The notes under the pieces were generated by a model. That model was not told the origin of the DNA and made no database searches. It was given only the letters and a program-made list of their open reading frames with translations. Shown here piece by piece: positions 1 through 13,504 of a DNA stretch of 64,000 nt. Within the stretch, counting starts at the first letter, position 1, and every line of letters begins with the position of its first letter. Both the position numbers and the translations under genes were made by a program. Origin of the DNA: Archilochus colubris (Eukaryota; Chordata; Aves; Apodiformes; Trochilidae); NCBI GenBank assembly GCA_023079485.1, contig CM041084.1:21542609-21606608 (forward strand), given 5' to 3'.

Positions 1-1879
1 CAGTTAAAGTTATATTTTGTTTGAGATTATAAAAATATGTAATATAGAAATGGATCCATCAGCAAGAAATAAATCTATAAATTGCTTCTGTTGTTCACTA
101 ATACTGAACATCTCATTTGGTTGTGAATTCAGAGCTTATCTTGCCAGAAAAGAGAAAAAGAGAAAGATGGAAAGAAAAATCAATGTAAAGAACATTATTT
201 TCTTCAAAACACAGTTTCTTGGAGCACTATCCAAGATGTAAAAGGACTTGTACAAAGCCATGAATATTTTTCCATAGAAAGCTGAAGACAGTCAAAAGTG
301 CCTTTCATACTGATGGCCTATTTTAGCTTAATACCATTTTTATAAAGAGAGACAATTGTCTTGAATAAGGGAAGCAGAATTTACCTTTTCTTTTCAAGAA
401 TTACTAAATAGGGATGCCCATAGCTGTTGTGATGGTATACATTATATATTAAGTGATTTTTGTAAGAAATTGAGTATCTTGTCAAACTAATATAAATTCA
501 ATAGTGAATCTGCTGCTTCTGAATATCACATGTAGGACACGGCAAGTTTGCATTTAAATCCCAGGCCTTCTGAACCATGACTCCTTCTGACACAGACAGG
601 AATTAAATTAATTTTCACCATCAAATGTTTTTTTTTTTTTTATTTCCTTCAACATGCCTTCATGACAGCTGGCTGTTGTTGAACTTAGACAAGGTTGTGG
701 GCTTTGCAGTGGATTTCTGGAGATTATGAGGCAGTAGATTATGAGCACATAGACTGTGCACAGATAAGTTTTGGCTTTTCTGTGTGTGTTTGAAGAAAAT
801 GCAGCCTCTGATGGCAATCAGGTGGGTATAAAGTCAAAAGAGAGAAAATGGCTTCTCACAGTCCCTGACAGAGATAGCTGCAATGTGAGAAGATATTAAT
901 TTTCTATAAAACAAGGTGTTTTATTGTCATGCATCAATGTGAATGATTAGAAGCAGAAATACCTCACGAAGGACACAAGGCCAGTCTGGTGCTTGAGAAA
1001 CCAGCCCTAAGGCTGACACTGGGGTCTCAGTAAGCAGCTGGTGGCAGTGGGGGTCTGCTCCATGCCCATAGGTCATGCTGAGTGCAATTAAAGCACCAGA
1101 GCAAAGCAGAAATACCAGCAAAAAACATGTTGCAAACATTGTCTGTTCTTTCATATATGTAGCTGCATATTATCTGAGAAAAAGCCACAGAGATTTATAT
1201 CCATACATAATATTTTTGCTTATATCCATTCCCCGAATATTAGAGCACTACTGATGCCTTTTGTTATTTGTAAAATAATCCACATAAGCTTCTGTAATGA
1301 TTAACTGTGCCCTTTCTCTTCTGCATTGTTGCTGTATTCTTATACAGGATATGCTATTTTATTTTATTTTATTTATTTATAGTTATCCTATTTTAAGGAA
1401 AATGGTGGTAATGTCTCATTTTACTTGGTCAGTAATCATAAAAGGAGGTGCTGAAAGGAAAAGGAAGCTAACTGCAAGACTTTTTTTTCTACCTGCTGCA
1501 TAAACACTAGGGAAACGGAATGAAGGTGCAATGTTTAGTTCAGCAGTGATGTGTAAATACTTTGATTATGCAGGAATTTGAATGAAGACAGGCACATTGC
1601 TTTGCACATGGGAGAAAGGAGGGATTTCTTAGCAGTGCTACAGATGAAGTACAGTGCCAAAAGCAGAAAGACAAAGATGTGACTGATGTAGACTGGGATG
1701 GATAATGGAAAGATCAGAAAGATGTAACATGAAATGGCAGATGGGAGGTCAGTGGAATGATTCAAAAGTTAGAAAGGCAAGACAAAAGGAGCAGGATGGT
1801 GGAATTTTACTATTTATATTTTACTATTTACATTTTAATATTTACATTTTAAAAAGAAGCAAAACAAATAATTCTGGTA
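1..1879. other. noncoding stretch, no gene seen
   Basis: AT-rich DNA with only short chance reading frames (all under about 80 codons). A T run lies at about 627-640 and a TTTTA/TTTA-rich patch at about 1350-1380. I see no repeat family, RNA gene or exon signature. Confidence 0.6.
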
Positions 1880-4130
1880 ACAATCTGAAGAGATTATCTA
1901 GTCTGTCTCCCTCCCTAAAGCAGGAAGAACTATGTTTAAACCAAGTCTGACAGATGCATGTTTATCTAACCTGTTTGTAAAACCACCCTGTGTTGTGGAG
2001 CCTGACATTTTCCTCACTTACTGCTTTCTCAACCATACTAATAGGCAGATTTTCCTATGTGTAATCAAAATCACCTCCTCCACAGTAGACACAGGTGCCA
2101 ATTTATCCACCTCTTTTCAGCAGCAGTTGTTGGAGACAAAAGTTGTTACCATTTCACCCTTTTCTTCTCTAGATAAAACAACTCCAGATCTTCCCCTGCA
2201 ACTCATGCTTCTGAGTAGTCATCTTTCTCATGCTTTCTTCTGATCTTTCTTGGCTAAACTGCTCCAATTTTTAATTAAAAGTATGGTTCTAAAACTGATG
2301 CAGTACTTTTGCTAAGATCTTACCAGATAGAAAAGGATTGCTTCACTTGCCTCATGGACAACACATCATCCTGCTGTCACACTTCTCTCATTTCCAACAC
2401 AGCTGATTCATAGTCAGCTTGTGGTGCATTGAGGCTCTGAGTACTTTAGCAAGTGGGGTGTGGCAACTGAAAGCCATGATGGGAAGTGAAGTAGCTGGAC
2501 TTGATGTTCAGACTATCCATGTGTCAGAGATTTCCAGTAGCTTTGGTCTAGTATTGCAGCCTGAGTGCACATTAGCAGCTGCAGTGCATTGGGGTACACC
2601 TAAAGCATGTCTGGCTCAGCTTTCATGGAAAGAAATCTAGTTTCATATGCCCTAAAAGAACTCTCTGTGGTGTAAAGCGAAGCTTGAAAAGCGGTGCTCT
2701 GCTTCTACGTCCAATCAGAACTGAAATCCTACTGTAAATGCATCCTGTTAGACCCAGTCCTTTAATTGGGTGGCTCCCTTGCTGCTTGCTTCATCCCTGT
2801 TTCTGTGGTGTTTTTTGACTTAGAGCTATGTTGTGCACTTGTCCCTGTTGAATATCACCGTATTTTTTCAAATTGTAGCTTCAATTTGTAAAGGTTGTTT
2901 TGATTTCTAAGCCTGTCCTTTAATGTGCTTGCACCCCTTTTCCACTTTGTCAGATTGACAGCTTTGATAAGCATAGTGTCTATTCTGGCATCTACTCCAT
3001 TTGATGAAATTCTGAAACAGGACTTTTTCCAGGAGAAAGTCCTTGTATATCTACTGTAAATGTGGACTTCCATTTTGACAGTGATTAACTGAAAGAAGGA
3101 AAATGATCCTTCCAATAGTTCTGCAGAATCTACCTTATATTAATCTCAACTAGGCTGCATTATCCTATTATACTTTGAAAACCTTGTCTAACACTTCCCA
3201 TACTAAAAACTTCACTCATGTCAAGTTGTATAGCCTCTGTCATTCACAAGGCCTTTTATCCTGTTAAAAGAGGAAATGAGGCTGGTTTGGAATGATTTGT
3301 TCTTGATTAATCCATATGCCTATAACCTGTTTCTTTCTTATCTTCTATTTCTTCCTCTATTTGCTTGAGAATTGTAGTTAAGTGGATTGGACCATAATTC
3401 TACACCTCCTCTTTCTTCTTGCTTTTAAAGATAGCTGTTATTCTTGCCTTTCCAGTCTTTTAAAATGTTACCTCTTTCACACAGTTCTTAAAGATTGTTA
3501 TTGATGGCTGTGGAAATGCTTCAGTTATGCCCTGAACAATGTGAGGTGAATTCCATCAGCCTTACTGATCTCAGGTCATTTAACTCACCTTGAGCACAGC
3601 CTAATCTCTTTTTTCTATCATCTAGCTAGAATTTTCAGCTCTCTGCTACTGATATAAACCCTGTTATTATGGTTGACTCTTCCAGTAAAGAAAGAGCAAA
3701 ATAGGCATTTCAGAGCTGGTTTTCTTGGAGTCATTAGTCAATAGCTTTCTTTCAGTTGAGTAGTGGATCAATTCTCTCCTTGATTTTCTTTTAACAGTTT
3801 ATGTTTTTACAGGAAACTTCTTGTTATTCTAGAGGTACCATACTAATTAGATTTATTTTTGTGCTGTGACTTTTCAAATCTTATCAGCATGTTAGTATAA
3901 TTCGTCTAAGCTTGTCCATAGATTTTGATTTATGTATGCTGCTGGGGTCTGAAGTTTCTGAAGAACTCACAGCTCCAGCCACACCACTGGTTTACTGCAG
4001 TCCTTGCTCTGCATTCCAGTTTTCTTGTCTCTGCTTTTAACATAGTTTCTCTAAGGAGCTGCCAAATCTTCTGAATTAATTTCCCTCCCAAATTGTACTT
4101 CTATCACCTCCCCACCTTCTGAATCCAGTA
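1880..4130 (-). mobile_element. ancient CR1-group LINE relic, heavily decayed
   Basis: Read on the plus strand, this stretch follows the reverse complement of amniote CR1 elements (the turtle type) in the right order. Near 1886 is the 3'-end phrase 'agattatctagtctgtctcc'. Near 2170-2270 is the block equivalent to the ORF2 C-terminus. Near 2395-2430 is 'cagcttgtggt'. At 2840-3010 are 'cacttgtccctgttgaat', 'cctgtcctttaatgtgcttg' and 'ataagcatagtgtctattc', which in live copies lie around the reverse-transcriptase catalytic region. At 3260-3310 is the 'ggctggtttggaatgatttg' block, at 3440-3620 the upstream RT part, and at 4050-4095 'aaggagctgccaaatcttc', from the part before the RT. No frame survives. 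The 2430-2820 part matches less well and may hold an insertion. The family is recognised by eye, so the subfamily and exact ends are uncertain. The copy is far more diverged than the other CR1s in this window, so it is probably much older. Confidence 0.7.
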
Positions 4131-7100
4131 TACTCTGCTTATTATTCTGGTAGGTGGACAAATCGATTTTTGAGCACTTGCTCTCATCTCGTGGCCTGTG
4201 GTGGCTCCCAGTGATGACAGAACCTCTGCATTTACCCCTATTTCAGTTTCTAAAACCTTCTATTGAGTCCATATTATTTTATATTTTTATTCAGCACAAA
4301 AGTTTAGAAGATGAAGCAGGATATGAGCACTATGAGAAGATAAATTCCCAAAACATTACCAGGAATTTGATCCCTAGCCATGTAAAAGAAAGGTTTATAA
4401 GTAGAATAAGAAGGGAGTTAAAGACCGGCACAGGTAGGTGGTCATAACCACAATATGTGGTTAATAGGTGTGTTATAACCACAGGTAGGTTATGGTGTTG
4501 TCTAAGGAAAGAACTACTTTTCAAGATTTACAACAAACGTCAAATTATTTTCTGTTTAATATCATTGTAAAAATTATAATCCCAAAAGTAGTAATAAAGT
4601 TTACATGCAGAGCAGATATTATGGGATCCTAACTTTAAAGAATGAAGGCCCACAAAGGGCCTCTTCCTGTGTAAACTAAATCCTTTGACTGCTGCTCCCT
4701 TGAACATAACAGCAGGGGCTGTGTTCCACTGTGAAGTAATAAACAGCACTTGGCATGAGCGTGTCCTCTCTGGAACAGCTTCCCATTGTTCTAGTTGACA
4801 TTCTGGAGGCAAATAAAGGTCCTGACATAATAAATCTGGATGATTATGCAGCATGCTGAGGATAGATTCATCTGTGTGAATTTATATATGGTTATACATT
4901 AATCATGATAACAGTATTAACTGCATATTCCAGTCATGCAGGTACTAGAATATTCATATGAGCAGTTTGTTTTCTAGATTCACCTTTCTAGAAAGAGCTA
5001 ATTTCTCCAGTTTTCAAAAGGGTTATTTTTCTGTGACACTTAGCTTGGCACTTTCAAGCTTGTTCAATTTAGTCCATTGCACAGCTGAACTCTGGTAACA
5101 TCCTAGCATCATGCTGCATGACGAAGTTAATTCTTCCCTCAGGTTCACTAACCTTTGGTGTTGAATTCTGCTTTTACAGAAGTAAAACCTGGACATATGG
5201 GATAAGTGGTTTGGTTTCAGACTATTCCCTCCTGTAGAATTCATTTTAACCTGTTGACTTGACTTCTTACATCTCACCTTAACTCCACTGCTCTTTTAAT
5301 GCAGAGGGAATCCTGTTTCTGTTTTCTTTGTTCCTAAGTCTCTCATTGTCATTACAGCAGAGATCAGTCCAAGATCTTTGTCTTTTTCAGACAAAGCTCT
5401 GTACCTCTCTGGTCAGTAAGCACCTGAAAACATGCAGCTCTTCACATGGATTCAATAACTTGTTTTCAAAATTTGAACCACACAGGCAGGGATAAGCACA
5501 TTGCAACTTGTGACCAAACGCAATTCAGAGCCTGTTTCTTCCAAAAGACTTTGAAACTTGATTCTCACCATCACTGGGGAGAGAAAGGCCAGTATGCTGT
5601 TTGACTTGACATGATTACGTATCTTAATCCTGCTGAACGACTGTAGACTGGTCTTGAATTGGCATTTATGGTCTAACTGGTGAAAATAAACCCTTTGGAG
5701 GCGTCCCATCTCTTGCAGACCTTCCTCATGCCCCTTTGAACAAACCAAGCAGGTTCAATCAGGTTTGCTTTCCCTTCTTCCTCTGTGTACACCTGATCCC
5801 TGCTTACCTGATAAACACACATCCTTCTCAGTCATGGGTGGGCTGCTCCCATGGGAACCATGGGGCTTTGTCACCAAGCTAATGGCATGTACTCAAACTA
5901 CTGGCAATGAAGAACAGTGCCACCAATCACAAGTATCAAAGGCAATGGAAGTGGCAGGAGGGCTTTTTTTGTTTTGTTTTGGTTTGTTTTTTGATTTTTC
6001 ATGTTAAGTATCTTTTTTCATTTTTTTACTTTCAGCTCTGGATACTTGTGGATGGGCATGGTGAACTTCAACCAAATAAATAAATGAGTACATATTTCTT
6101 TTTTATAGTTATACTTGGTTCATGGGTAATTTTTAGTTTCCCATGCTGTCCAGTTCTCTAAAGTTAAAGAATTTCTTTCAAGAATTCTCATTTCAAGTTA
6201 TATCTTATTATTGTCATACTGTGTATTGCATGTACTGGCAAGAAGAAGTCATCCCCAACTATATTGTTGTTGTTTGTTTGCTTGTTTGTGTTTTTGTTTG
6301 GTTTTCTTTTTGTTTAGTAAATGGGAATCCTGCTTTGTCTTGTCATCTATGATCAAAAGGTTTATATTAGAAAAAAGTGCCCTAATTCACTGAAATTACA
6401 TATAGCAGGCCATTAAACATAATAGAAAAAGGGAGTAATTAATACTTCTTTCTTCTATATGTAATACTGTAGCCTTGGAACTATCTTTAGGAACTGTTTC
6501 ACATGGCCATAATATTTACTAATCCTGCTGTAGCTTGCAAAACAAACAAAATGTGATTTAAAATCTCTCCTCAGAAAGACATGTACACTGCTCTTAGGCA
6601 GTCTCATTTACTTAAAATTTTGTTTTACCATTCCTACAGAGAGAGAAAGAAACTACTGTATTAGAAATACTGTTTCTTATAAGCTGACAGCTATAGAACC
6701 AAATCTGCCCTAAATTCTAAACTGCATTTTCTTTTGCTTGATACACCTAAAACTGAAAACCATGAGGCTAAACTACTCTCCCATGATTAATCCAGTACTT
6801 AAACACATAAAGGAAATAACAGAATAGCTCCTAACAAACATATTACAACGAATTATTTATGCATTTTCTTTCAAGCAAATTAATATCTGCTGTTCTTCTG
6901 AGCAGAAAATCCTAGGCTCCAAGTTTTGACAAAGCTGATAAGAAGTAATTGTTTGAACCAATAAATCCTGCTACAGAGGACATTGCATTTCCCACATCTT
7001 CACTTTTTATCAGGAGAACACTAAAGCTGCCTGGAGGCTCTTCAAACAGATGAAGTATAGGCCTAAATAGATGTGCTTAATGTTGCCTAAATCATAGCAA

Positions 7101-8688
7101 AGTACTGAGAGGGCTGGAAATCTCACCAACTCCAGCTGCTCTCATAAACATGTAAGACCAGCTACAACTTGAGTAATTTCTTCAGTCTTTTCAGGGCTGC
7201 TGTACTATTCTGAAAGGTGTAGGTATTAAGCTTTAATCCAGCCTAGTCAACTGCAAAGAGAATGAAAATATTTCATAAGACACCTGAAGGTCAGCAAGGG
7301 TGAGAAGGAGAGACAGACCTGCCTACAGCCCAAGTGGCACTGCATTTACCCCAGCTGGCCCAGGAGATGGCCTGAGACTTTGAAAGACACCTTCTCAGGT
7401 CCACTGGGCATGGAGAGGCACCTCCTGGATTCCTGCTGACCCCTTCCCTTACTGTGCAGCTATTCTTCTGAGCATCTCTAATCTGCCGTTTTGGGACATT
7501 AACAACTGGCTCTGCCTCCCTGAAAAATAACAGTAGAAATAATGAACCTTGGCTTCTGAGGGGTTTGTGTTTCTTGCTTGATTTCAAGTGCTGATTGCAG
7601 CTGTTCCCAATCACAGAAGATGACTCCTGTAACATTTCTTCTCATGGATTTTTAGGTCTTTTAAATGTATATAGTTACAGGAGTTAATTTGTCAGGACTT
7701 TTCTGTGAGGTATTCATCTGCCTGTTTTCAGGCAACATAAGGAAAACGGAGCCCTCTCTCCTCACAGACCCCTACATGATCAGAGAAATTGCACATCCCA
7801 CAGAATTCAGTCTAAAATAATGGACACCCTAAAAAATTCTTGATGTACATCCCTGCTATGCATGTCTGTACCACTAAAAGGAAAGGAAACAAGGGAGAAA
7901 GGGCTCTGCAGTTGTGACCCACTGTCAGTGTGGACTGCCAAAAGGCAGAGAGGACAAGGCCAGGGGTGTTACTTGGGGTGCATTTACTGAGAAGCCCATC
8001 AGGATGATACATTGAGACTGGAAGGAGCTGGCATTACACCAGCAACCAACCAAAACCAAACCACCAGACCTTCAGAACTCTAAAAATGCAGGAGCTCAAG
8101 GCACGTATTTATAATGAGCTATAGAAGTGCCTGACAGCTTAGCTCTCTTCCCATTTACAATAAGGTAATTGTTGATTATCAGTTATCTAACTTTTGGCCC
8201 AGGCTGGCACAAGTGTGAAGAAAATGAAGCCCCTTTGCTGCATAACACCTGCTCTTACACTCTCAGAAATCTGAGTATGATGAAAGTTTTAAGAAAAAGA
8301 AGCATGAATATAAAATTTTCTTGGCAAAACAAATATACACGGATTTGCAACACATCTGGAATGAGGCTTAGCAGACATTATGGAAAGTTCATTAATTTGT
8401 GCACTTGCTTACAAACCCCTATATGCTAAAATGTGTTTAAATGTTCATCAGTTATCCACTGATTTAACCATGGATCGGCTTAACTTTATCAGGTCCCTTA
8501 TTACCCATGTACTTAATACGAAGTACATTAAATGTATTCACTTGCTTTTCTTGGTTTCCTGTCTTTCTTTTACATGGACTTGGACACTTTCCTGTCGTCC
8601 TTGAATGCAGTCAAGTGGCATTTGCAGAGACATAGCTTTCAGGACAAGATGCACACTGATATTTTTGGAAAAAAATCATGTTCCTCAC
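4131..8688. other. noncoding stretch, no gene seen
   Basis: No recognisable gene or repeat. T-rich tracts with scattered G (TTTG-like) occur at about 5968-6000 and 6265-6315. The DNA at about 6845-7050 is complex and not repetitive; it could include conserved noncoding sequence, but the sequence alone cannot show this. Confidence 0.55.
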
Positions 8689-8761
8689 AAAAAAAAAAAA
8701 AAAAAAAAAAAGGAAAAAAGTAAAAAGAAAGAAAGGAAAGAATAAAAAAAGAAAAAGAGAT
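8689..8761 (+). repeat. poly(A) run followed by purine-rich tract
   Basis: An uninterrupted run of 23 A (8689-8711) grades into about 50 bp of A/G-only sequence with GAAA and GGAAA motifs. It could be the tail of an old retrocopy on the plus strand, but I cannot recognise a parent sequence upstream or a target-site duplication. A simple-sequence purine tract is equally likely. Confidence 0.75.
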
Positions 8762-11700
8762 AGTTTTAAATGTTGCTGCATTTTTCATCTAGGAAAGATT
8801 TGTTCTTTCTTAAGGTGGATGAATTACACCTTGCTGTTGACTCAATGATTTCTGGACTCCTAAAGCAACAATGTAAGCAAGAGGCTTTGAAAATTAGCTG
8901 CTGAGAAGCTTGAATTTAAAAACATGTTTTTAATCTGATATTAGTAATAAATTGCAGAACTGTTCAGGGCAGCGTCCTAGACTGAGAAATGAAAATATCT
9001 CATTTTGCTATTTTTCTTCATGCAGATCTCTCCTTGAGTTCAGCTCATGTTTTGCAGATTCCCAAGGTGCTGCTGGTAATTCCCTAACCTGGCAAGCAGG
9101 ATGGGTGTGTGCAGCTCTGGGTCATTACCTTGGCTCCTAGCCCAGGCATTGGCAGGAATGAATCCTCTCTGCCAGGGAATTGCCTGGGAACTATTTGCTT
9201 TTGAAGCACAGCGTTGCCACTGTGGTTCAGCACAGGGCACCCAGCCTTATCCTATGCCATGGTCCACTGCAAGAGGAACACAGGAAACCTTACATAAGAT
9301 CTCTTACAAACCTCTGCTATTTACACAGAAGCTGCCGCCTTCAGGAAGAGGTCACCCTGTTTTCTGTCCTCTGCTTGCTCCTGGGTCCAAGTCAGCGGCA
9401 CTTGGATATCTACTGTTCCTGTGAACTCTGCAGGGTCAAGGCAGAAGGTATCCTCCTGGTTCTGCACTTCAAGACCAGGCAATAAGCAAGAAAGGTGCAT
9501 GCCAGACCCTATCTATGCAATGGGAGTGAAGGAAAAGGTGGATAATTGGGGAATGATATTGGAGCAGAGACAAATGAAAAGCCAAAGTATTCTTCCTAAA
9601 TCTTGTTGAAAAGGAAATAAGAGGGTACCAGGAGGCACAAAACAAGACTCGTGCTGCTTTTGTAATTGCCTAATTGGACAAAATTATTCCCTCCTGTAGG
9701 GTAGCCCTCTCTTGCAGCTTCAGCAAGGAAATGCAATACAAAATGAAAAACTGGATTTTCTGGGAAAAAACCCACAACAACAAAGCAACGTTTTCTTGCA
9801 TTACTGTTTTATGCTATTACTACTATTGCATAATTATCCACTTGTGAGTACTGATGTCATTTTACATATTTCCTGCCCTCACAGTCCTTGTTGCATGAAA
9901 CTACCCCAGATAAATCCTTTGTCAAACATTCCTGTGCTCTAGTAATGCCAGATGGTGTTTTGCTCTTTGGCAATCAAACTCTCACCTAAATTTCTTAACA
10001 CCTAAGGCTTGTTTATATAGAGGCCTACAGAAACTTGCTCACATAGTTGGTATCACTAATAGACTGGTGACAGTAAACCACTTTGATCTTAGTCCTCAGG
10101 TGATGTAACTTGTCTGAAGTGGATGGCTAAGCTGCTTCCACCATTGATCAAGCAGTTTGTAGCAGATTATTATAATTAAGCACCTTTGAAGTGCCAATTT
10201 ATATGAAGCTATGGTGCATTCCAGGTTGTAGAATTCAAATTAATTTTATTAATGTCCTCATTTTCATGGGATATCATGTTATTTATGGAAATACTTTTCC
10301 TGCACATTCAGATTTGTCTTGGTGAGGCTGCCACACCTAGGAAAAATCACACGGAGGGAAATCATCCAGAGCTAAAAACCTGTCCTCACTCCTGATTTAA
10401 TCTTAATTTCATGTTTTCCTAAGCAAGCCACGGGATCTTCATCTTCCAGGGGAAGTTTAGACCTAGCCTTGCCTCTGAACCAGGGTGATCTGTGGCACTT
10501 TGCCAACACAACACATAAAGCTGCTCAGCCAAGCACATGAAGAGAGGCTCTGAACCTGGTAGCCTGACCCTGTGCCTCCAGGACACCACCACCACCAAAT
10601 CAAAGCATTCCTCCAGGAATTCCACCAGGAGAGGGATCCCTGAATAGTTTAGTAAAGCAAAGACAGCTTGAAGCCTTCTTTGCAATTGCATCTCCAGGGC
10701 TGTGCTCAGCAGTATCTATGAGGCTGGGAGGCAGCTTTGTCAGTCCCCTAAATAATGCTTTTGCTGGCAGTTATTCCTGCTCCTCTTCTGTTTCCAAGAA
10801 GCAGAGATACAACCTGTGCCTGCCCCAGCTGCCACCCACTGCAGCCCTGCAGGAGCATCCGGCCCAAACCATGGCAGGAGAGGGTGAGGAGAGAGCTGTG
10901 GGCACAGCGCAGAGAATGCTTCACAAGGGCATTTGAGAGTTCACCCATTTCTCACAGCCCCATCTACAGCATTAAGGAAATGGATTTCCTATTTCATTGG
11001 CCATACTTTCACTAAGGGGAATACATATTGGAGAAATTTTGAAAAAGAAGAGACTATGTGGGTCTAAATCATGATGTTAAAGGAGGAAAACAAAACACTT
11101 TTTCACTTTTTTTTTTTTTTTCCCGGAGCATGCAGTGTCAAAAATAGCCCACATCCCAACTGCAATAAGCATCTGCGAATGTGACATTCAAATACCTATC
11201 CCAATGTTTTCTTCCCAAAAAAACAGCTTTCAAAAATCAAAGTCAATATATGTTCAAATAAAAATAGAATAAAAATCTAGTCAAAACGCCATCATCTATA
11301 AAATGTCCCACAGAATATTAAATGTTTAAAATTATGCAGTTTCACTCTGCTAGCCCTGTAATTAAGAATGAAATGAGAGAATAGGTTGGCTCAAATCTTG
11401 CAGTTACCAAATAAACAGGTTTTAATAAAAATAGACTGAGAAGCAGTGAAAGAGGCCTTAAAATATGCAGATTATAACTACTCTGCCTGACAGTTTCAGC
11501 TGCTGTCTGTATTTTTGAGGGATTTAGCTTATAGGCAGAAAAAAGCTGGTTCTGAGCACATTGTTAGGTACATTGCTGGAGTCTTCATTTTGGACTAGCC
11601 CTGGTCTAGTGCTATGAGCTTAATTTCCATTAGTGGTGGGGTTGCTTTGTTTCACCCAAGAGCAGCCAAGATTGCATGTGCCCAGCCTGCTCTGTGATGT

Positions 11701-13448
11701 GAAACTCAACATGGTATGTGATGGAGAGCAGCAGAGTCAGTTCTCAAGTGAGCTCCTGCTCTGAAATGAAGCACAAATGTAGACAACATACTTTGCTAAT
11801 AATTTCTCAACACAATGGAGATCACTTATCCAGTCATCATTTCTGCCTGTAACTAAGTAACTTAAAACCAAACATGCCATCTGCCTACAACTGTACAAAT
11901 ATGAGAAATGCTTAATGTATTTGTACAAGAAAACTCCCATATGGAGAAAGAAAGTACAGGGATGCTTGATTTCTCAATGACTGTTGGACTATTTTGGTAT
12001 GTAGTTACAGTACTACTTCACCCTAGTCTAAAACATTGCTATTAAAAAATCTAGGAGCTTCTGGAAAGCCACATCCTAAGAAAAAAAAAAATCATCATTT
12101 TCCACTAATTGCATCATTTTATAAAGCCTCAAAATTGGCCTATTGGCCTATAGTCTGAGTGACAGTTTGTGTTGCAGATTTAGAGGGGATATGAAATTTT
12201 GCTATATCAAAACTGAAGAACAGTTCTGACAGCTGCACATGTTTTAAGAATTAATAATGTGGAGCTAGTATAAGACAATATTTAAGAAATATCAATTTAT
12301 TTCTGCAGCAATGAAGCCCCTTGCTCATAAAGCATGAAACAAGATTAAAATTGGTATGCTGCTTGAAAGGGAAGAGGAAACATGAAATACTCATGAATCC
12401 AGATGTGAAAAGAATCCTTACCTGCAACAGTTATTCAGGACAACTTACGATTCAGGGTAAATCAAACACCCTTGGAGTACCTGTACTTGCTACTGAAATT
12501 CAAAGCAGAAATTTGGCTCTGGCTTAGGAAAGAAAATTCACTTTCTAGCTTCATCATTTAAAATTCACTGACCAATCCTGATTTGCAGAAGCTTTCTCCA
12601 CTTCTGTAACTGTAGCAAACACCGCTGAAAGATTAAATAAACTTGCTATCTGCTATGTAAGCTTTCTGAATACCAATTGACTAATAAGAAGTTCCAGTTT
12701 TTCCTAACTTTACAGATACAAACCCTTTCCTATGTCTCAGTGCTTCCTTGCTTCAGCTCTTGATGACTAATAGGTTGTATAACGTCAGTACAAAACAAGG
12801 CGACATGGTTTTCTGTTTTGTTTTTGGTTTTGTTTTTTTTTTTAGAAGGGAGAAAGGCTGGGGTAAAATTTTACCAGGAGACTTAAAAATTTAAGTTCAA
12901 GCCCACCTGACCTTCTCAGGTTCTTCGGCTGCTCTGTTTCCCATTCCTAGCTGCAGAAGTGAGAGCAACCTGTATCTCCTCTGCAAAAAGCTCACCTGTG
13001 TGATCAACCTGCTGCAGTCCCTCTAGGCAAGCCGATGCTTTCCCAGCTGGGATGCTGTTTGTGCTGGGGGGAGAGAGGCCTCAGAAGCTGCAGAGAGGTC
13101 CTATTGCCTGGAGCAGAAACCCTGACAGCCCCACTGCTATTTATCTTTAGTGGAAGCCAGGGCAAGCACCCAGGGGAGGGCAAGACAGGGGGATGTTGCA
13201 AGCCTTGTCTGTGCCGAGTGAAAGAACTTCCCGTCAGTCTCAGGGAAAGTCCCAGCACTTGTATTTACAGCTGAGGTGAAGCTGTGGTTGCTTTTGTCAT
13301 GCTGGTGCTGACTTGCCCCTTGGCTAGCAGCCAGAACTAGGGTTTGGCTGTGTTCTCCCATTCTTGAAAGACTAACCTGAGAACTGCAGAAGACAAGAAT
13401 GTTGCAGAAACAAGACAGCAGCTATTTGCCTGGAAGGACAGCTGGGTT
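8762..13448. other. noncoding stretch, no gene seen
   Basis: Mixed composition. GC-richer islets at about 9060-9480, 10,420-10,960 and 12,900-13,340 carry overlapping open frames of 60-110 codons on both strands. Such overlap is expected of GC-richer random sequence, and none of the translations shows a recognisable domain. Homopolymer T runs occur at about 11,109 and 12,830. Confidence 0.5.
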
Positions 13449-13504
13449 TTTTTGGTTTTTTTTTTTTTTGTTTGTTTGTTTGTTTGTTTTTTGTTTTTTT
13501 TTGG
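13445..13504. repeat. T-rich (TTTG)n simple repeat
   Basis: The tract is made only of T and G, with a core of about five TTTG units at about 13,470-13,490 flanked by long T runs. On the complementary strand it reads as CAAA repeats inside an A-rich tract. Confidence 0.85.

Noticed and set aside
8689..8711. Poly(A) run as the tail of a processed gene copy
   Set aside because: No recognisable coding sequence upstream and no flanking direct repeat; kept only as a simple repeat.
9040..9485. Overlapping frames of 62-107 codons in three frames at 9.0-9.5 kb
   Set aside because: Multiple overlapping frames in a GC-richer islet with no domain and no splice context; no basis to choose a coding frame.
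13004..13361. Overlapping frames on both strands at 13.0-13.4 kb as a possible exon
   Set aside because: Frames overlap on both strands, show no recognised peptide and lack a convincing acceptor-donor pair.
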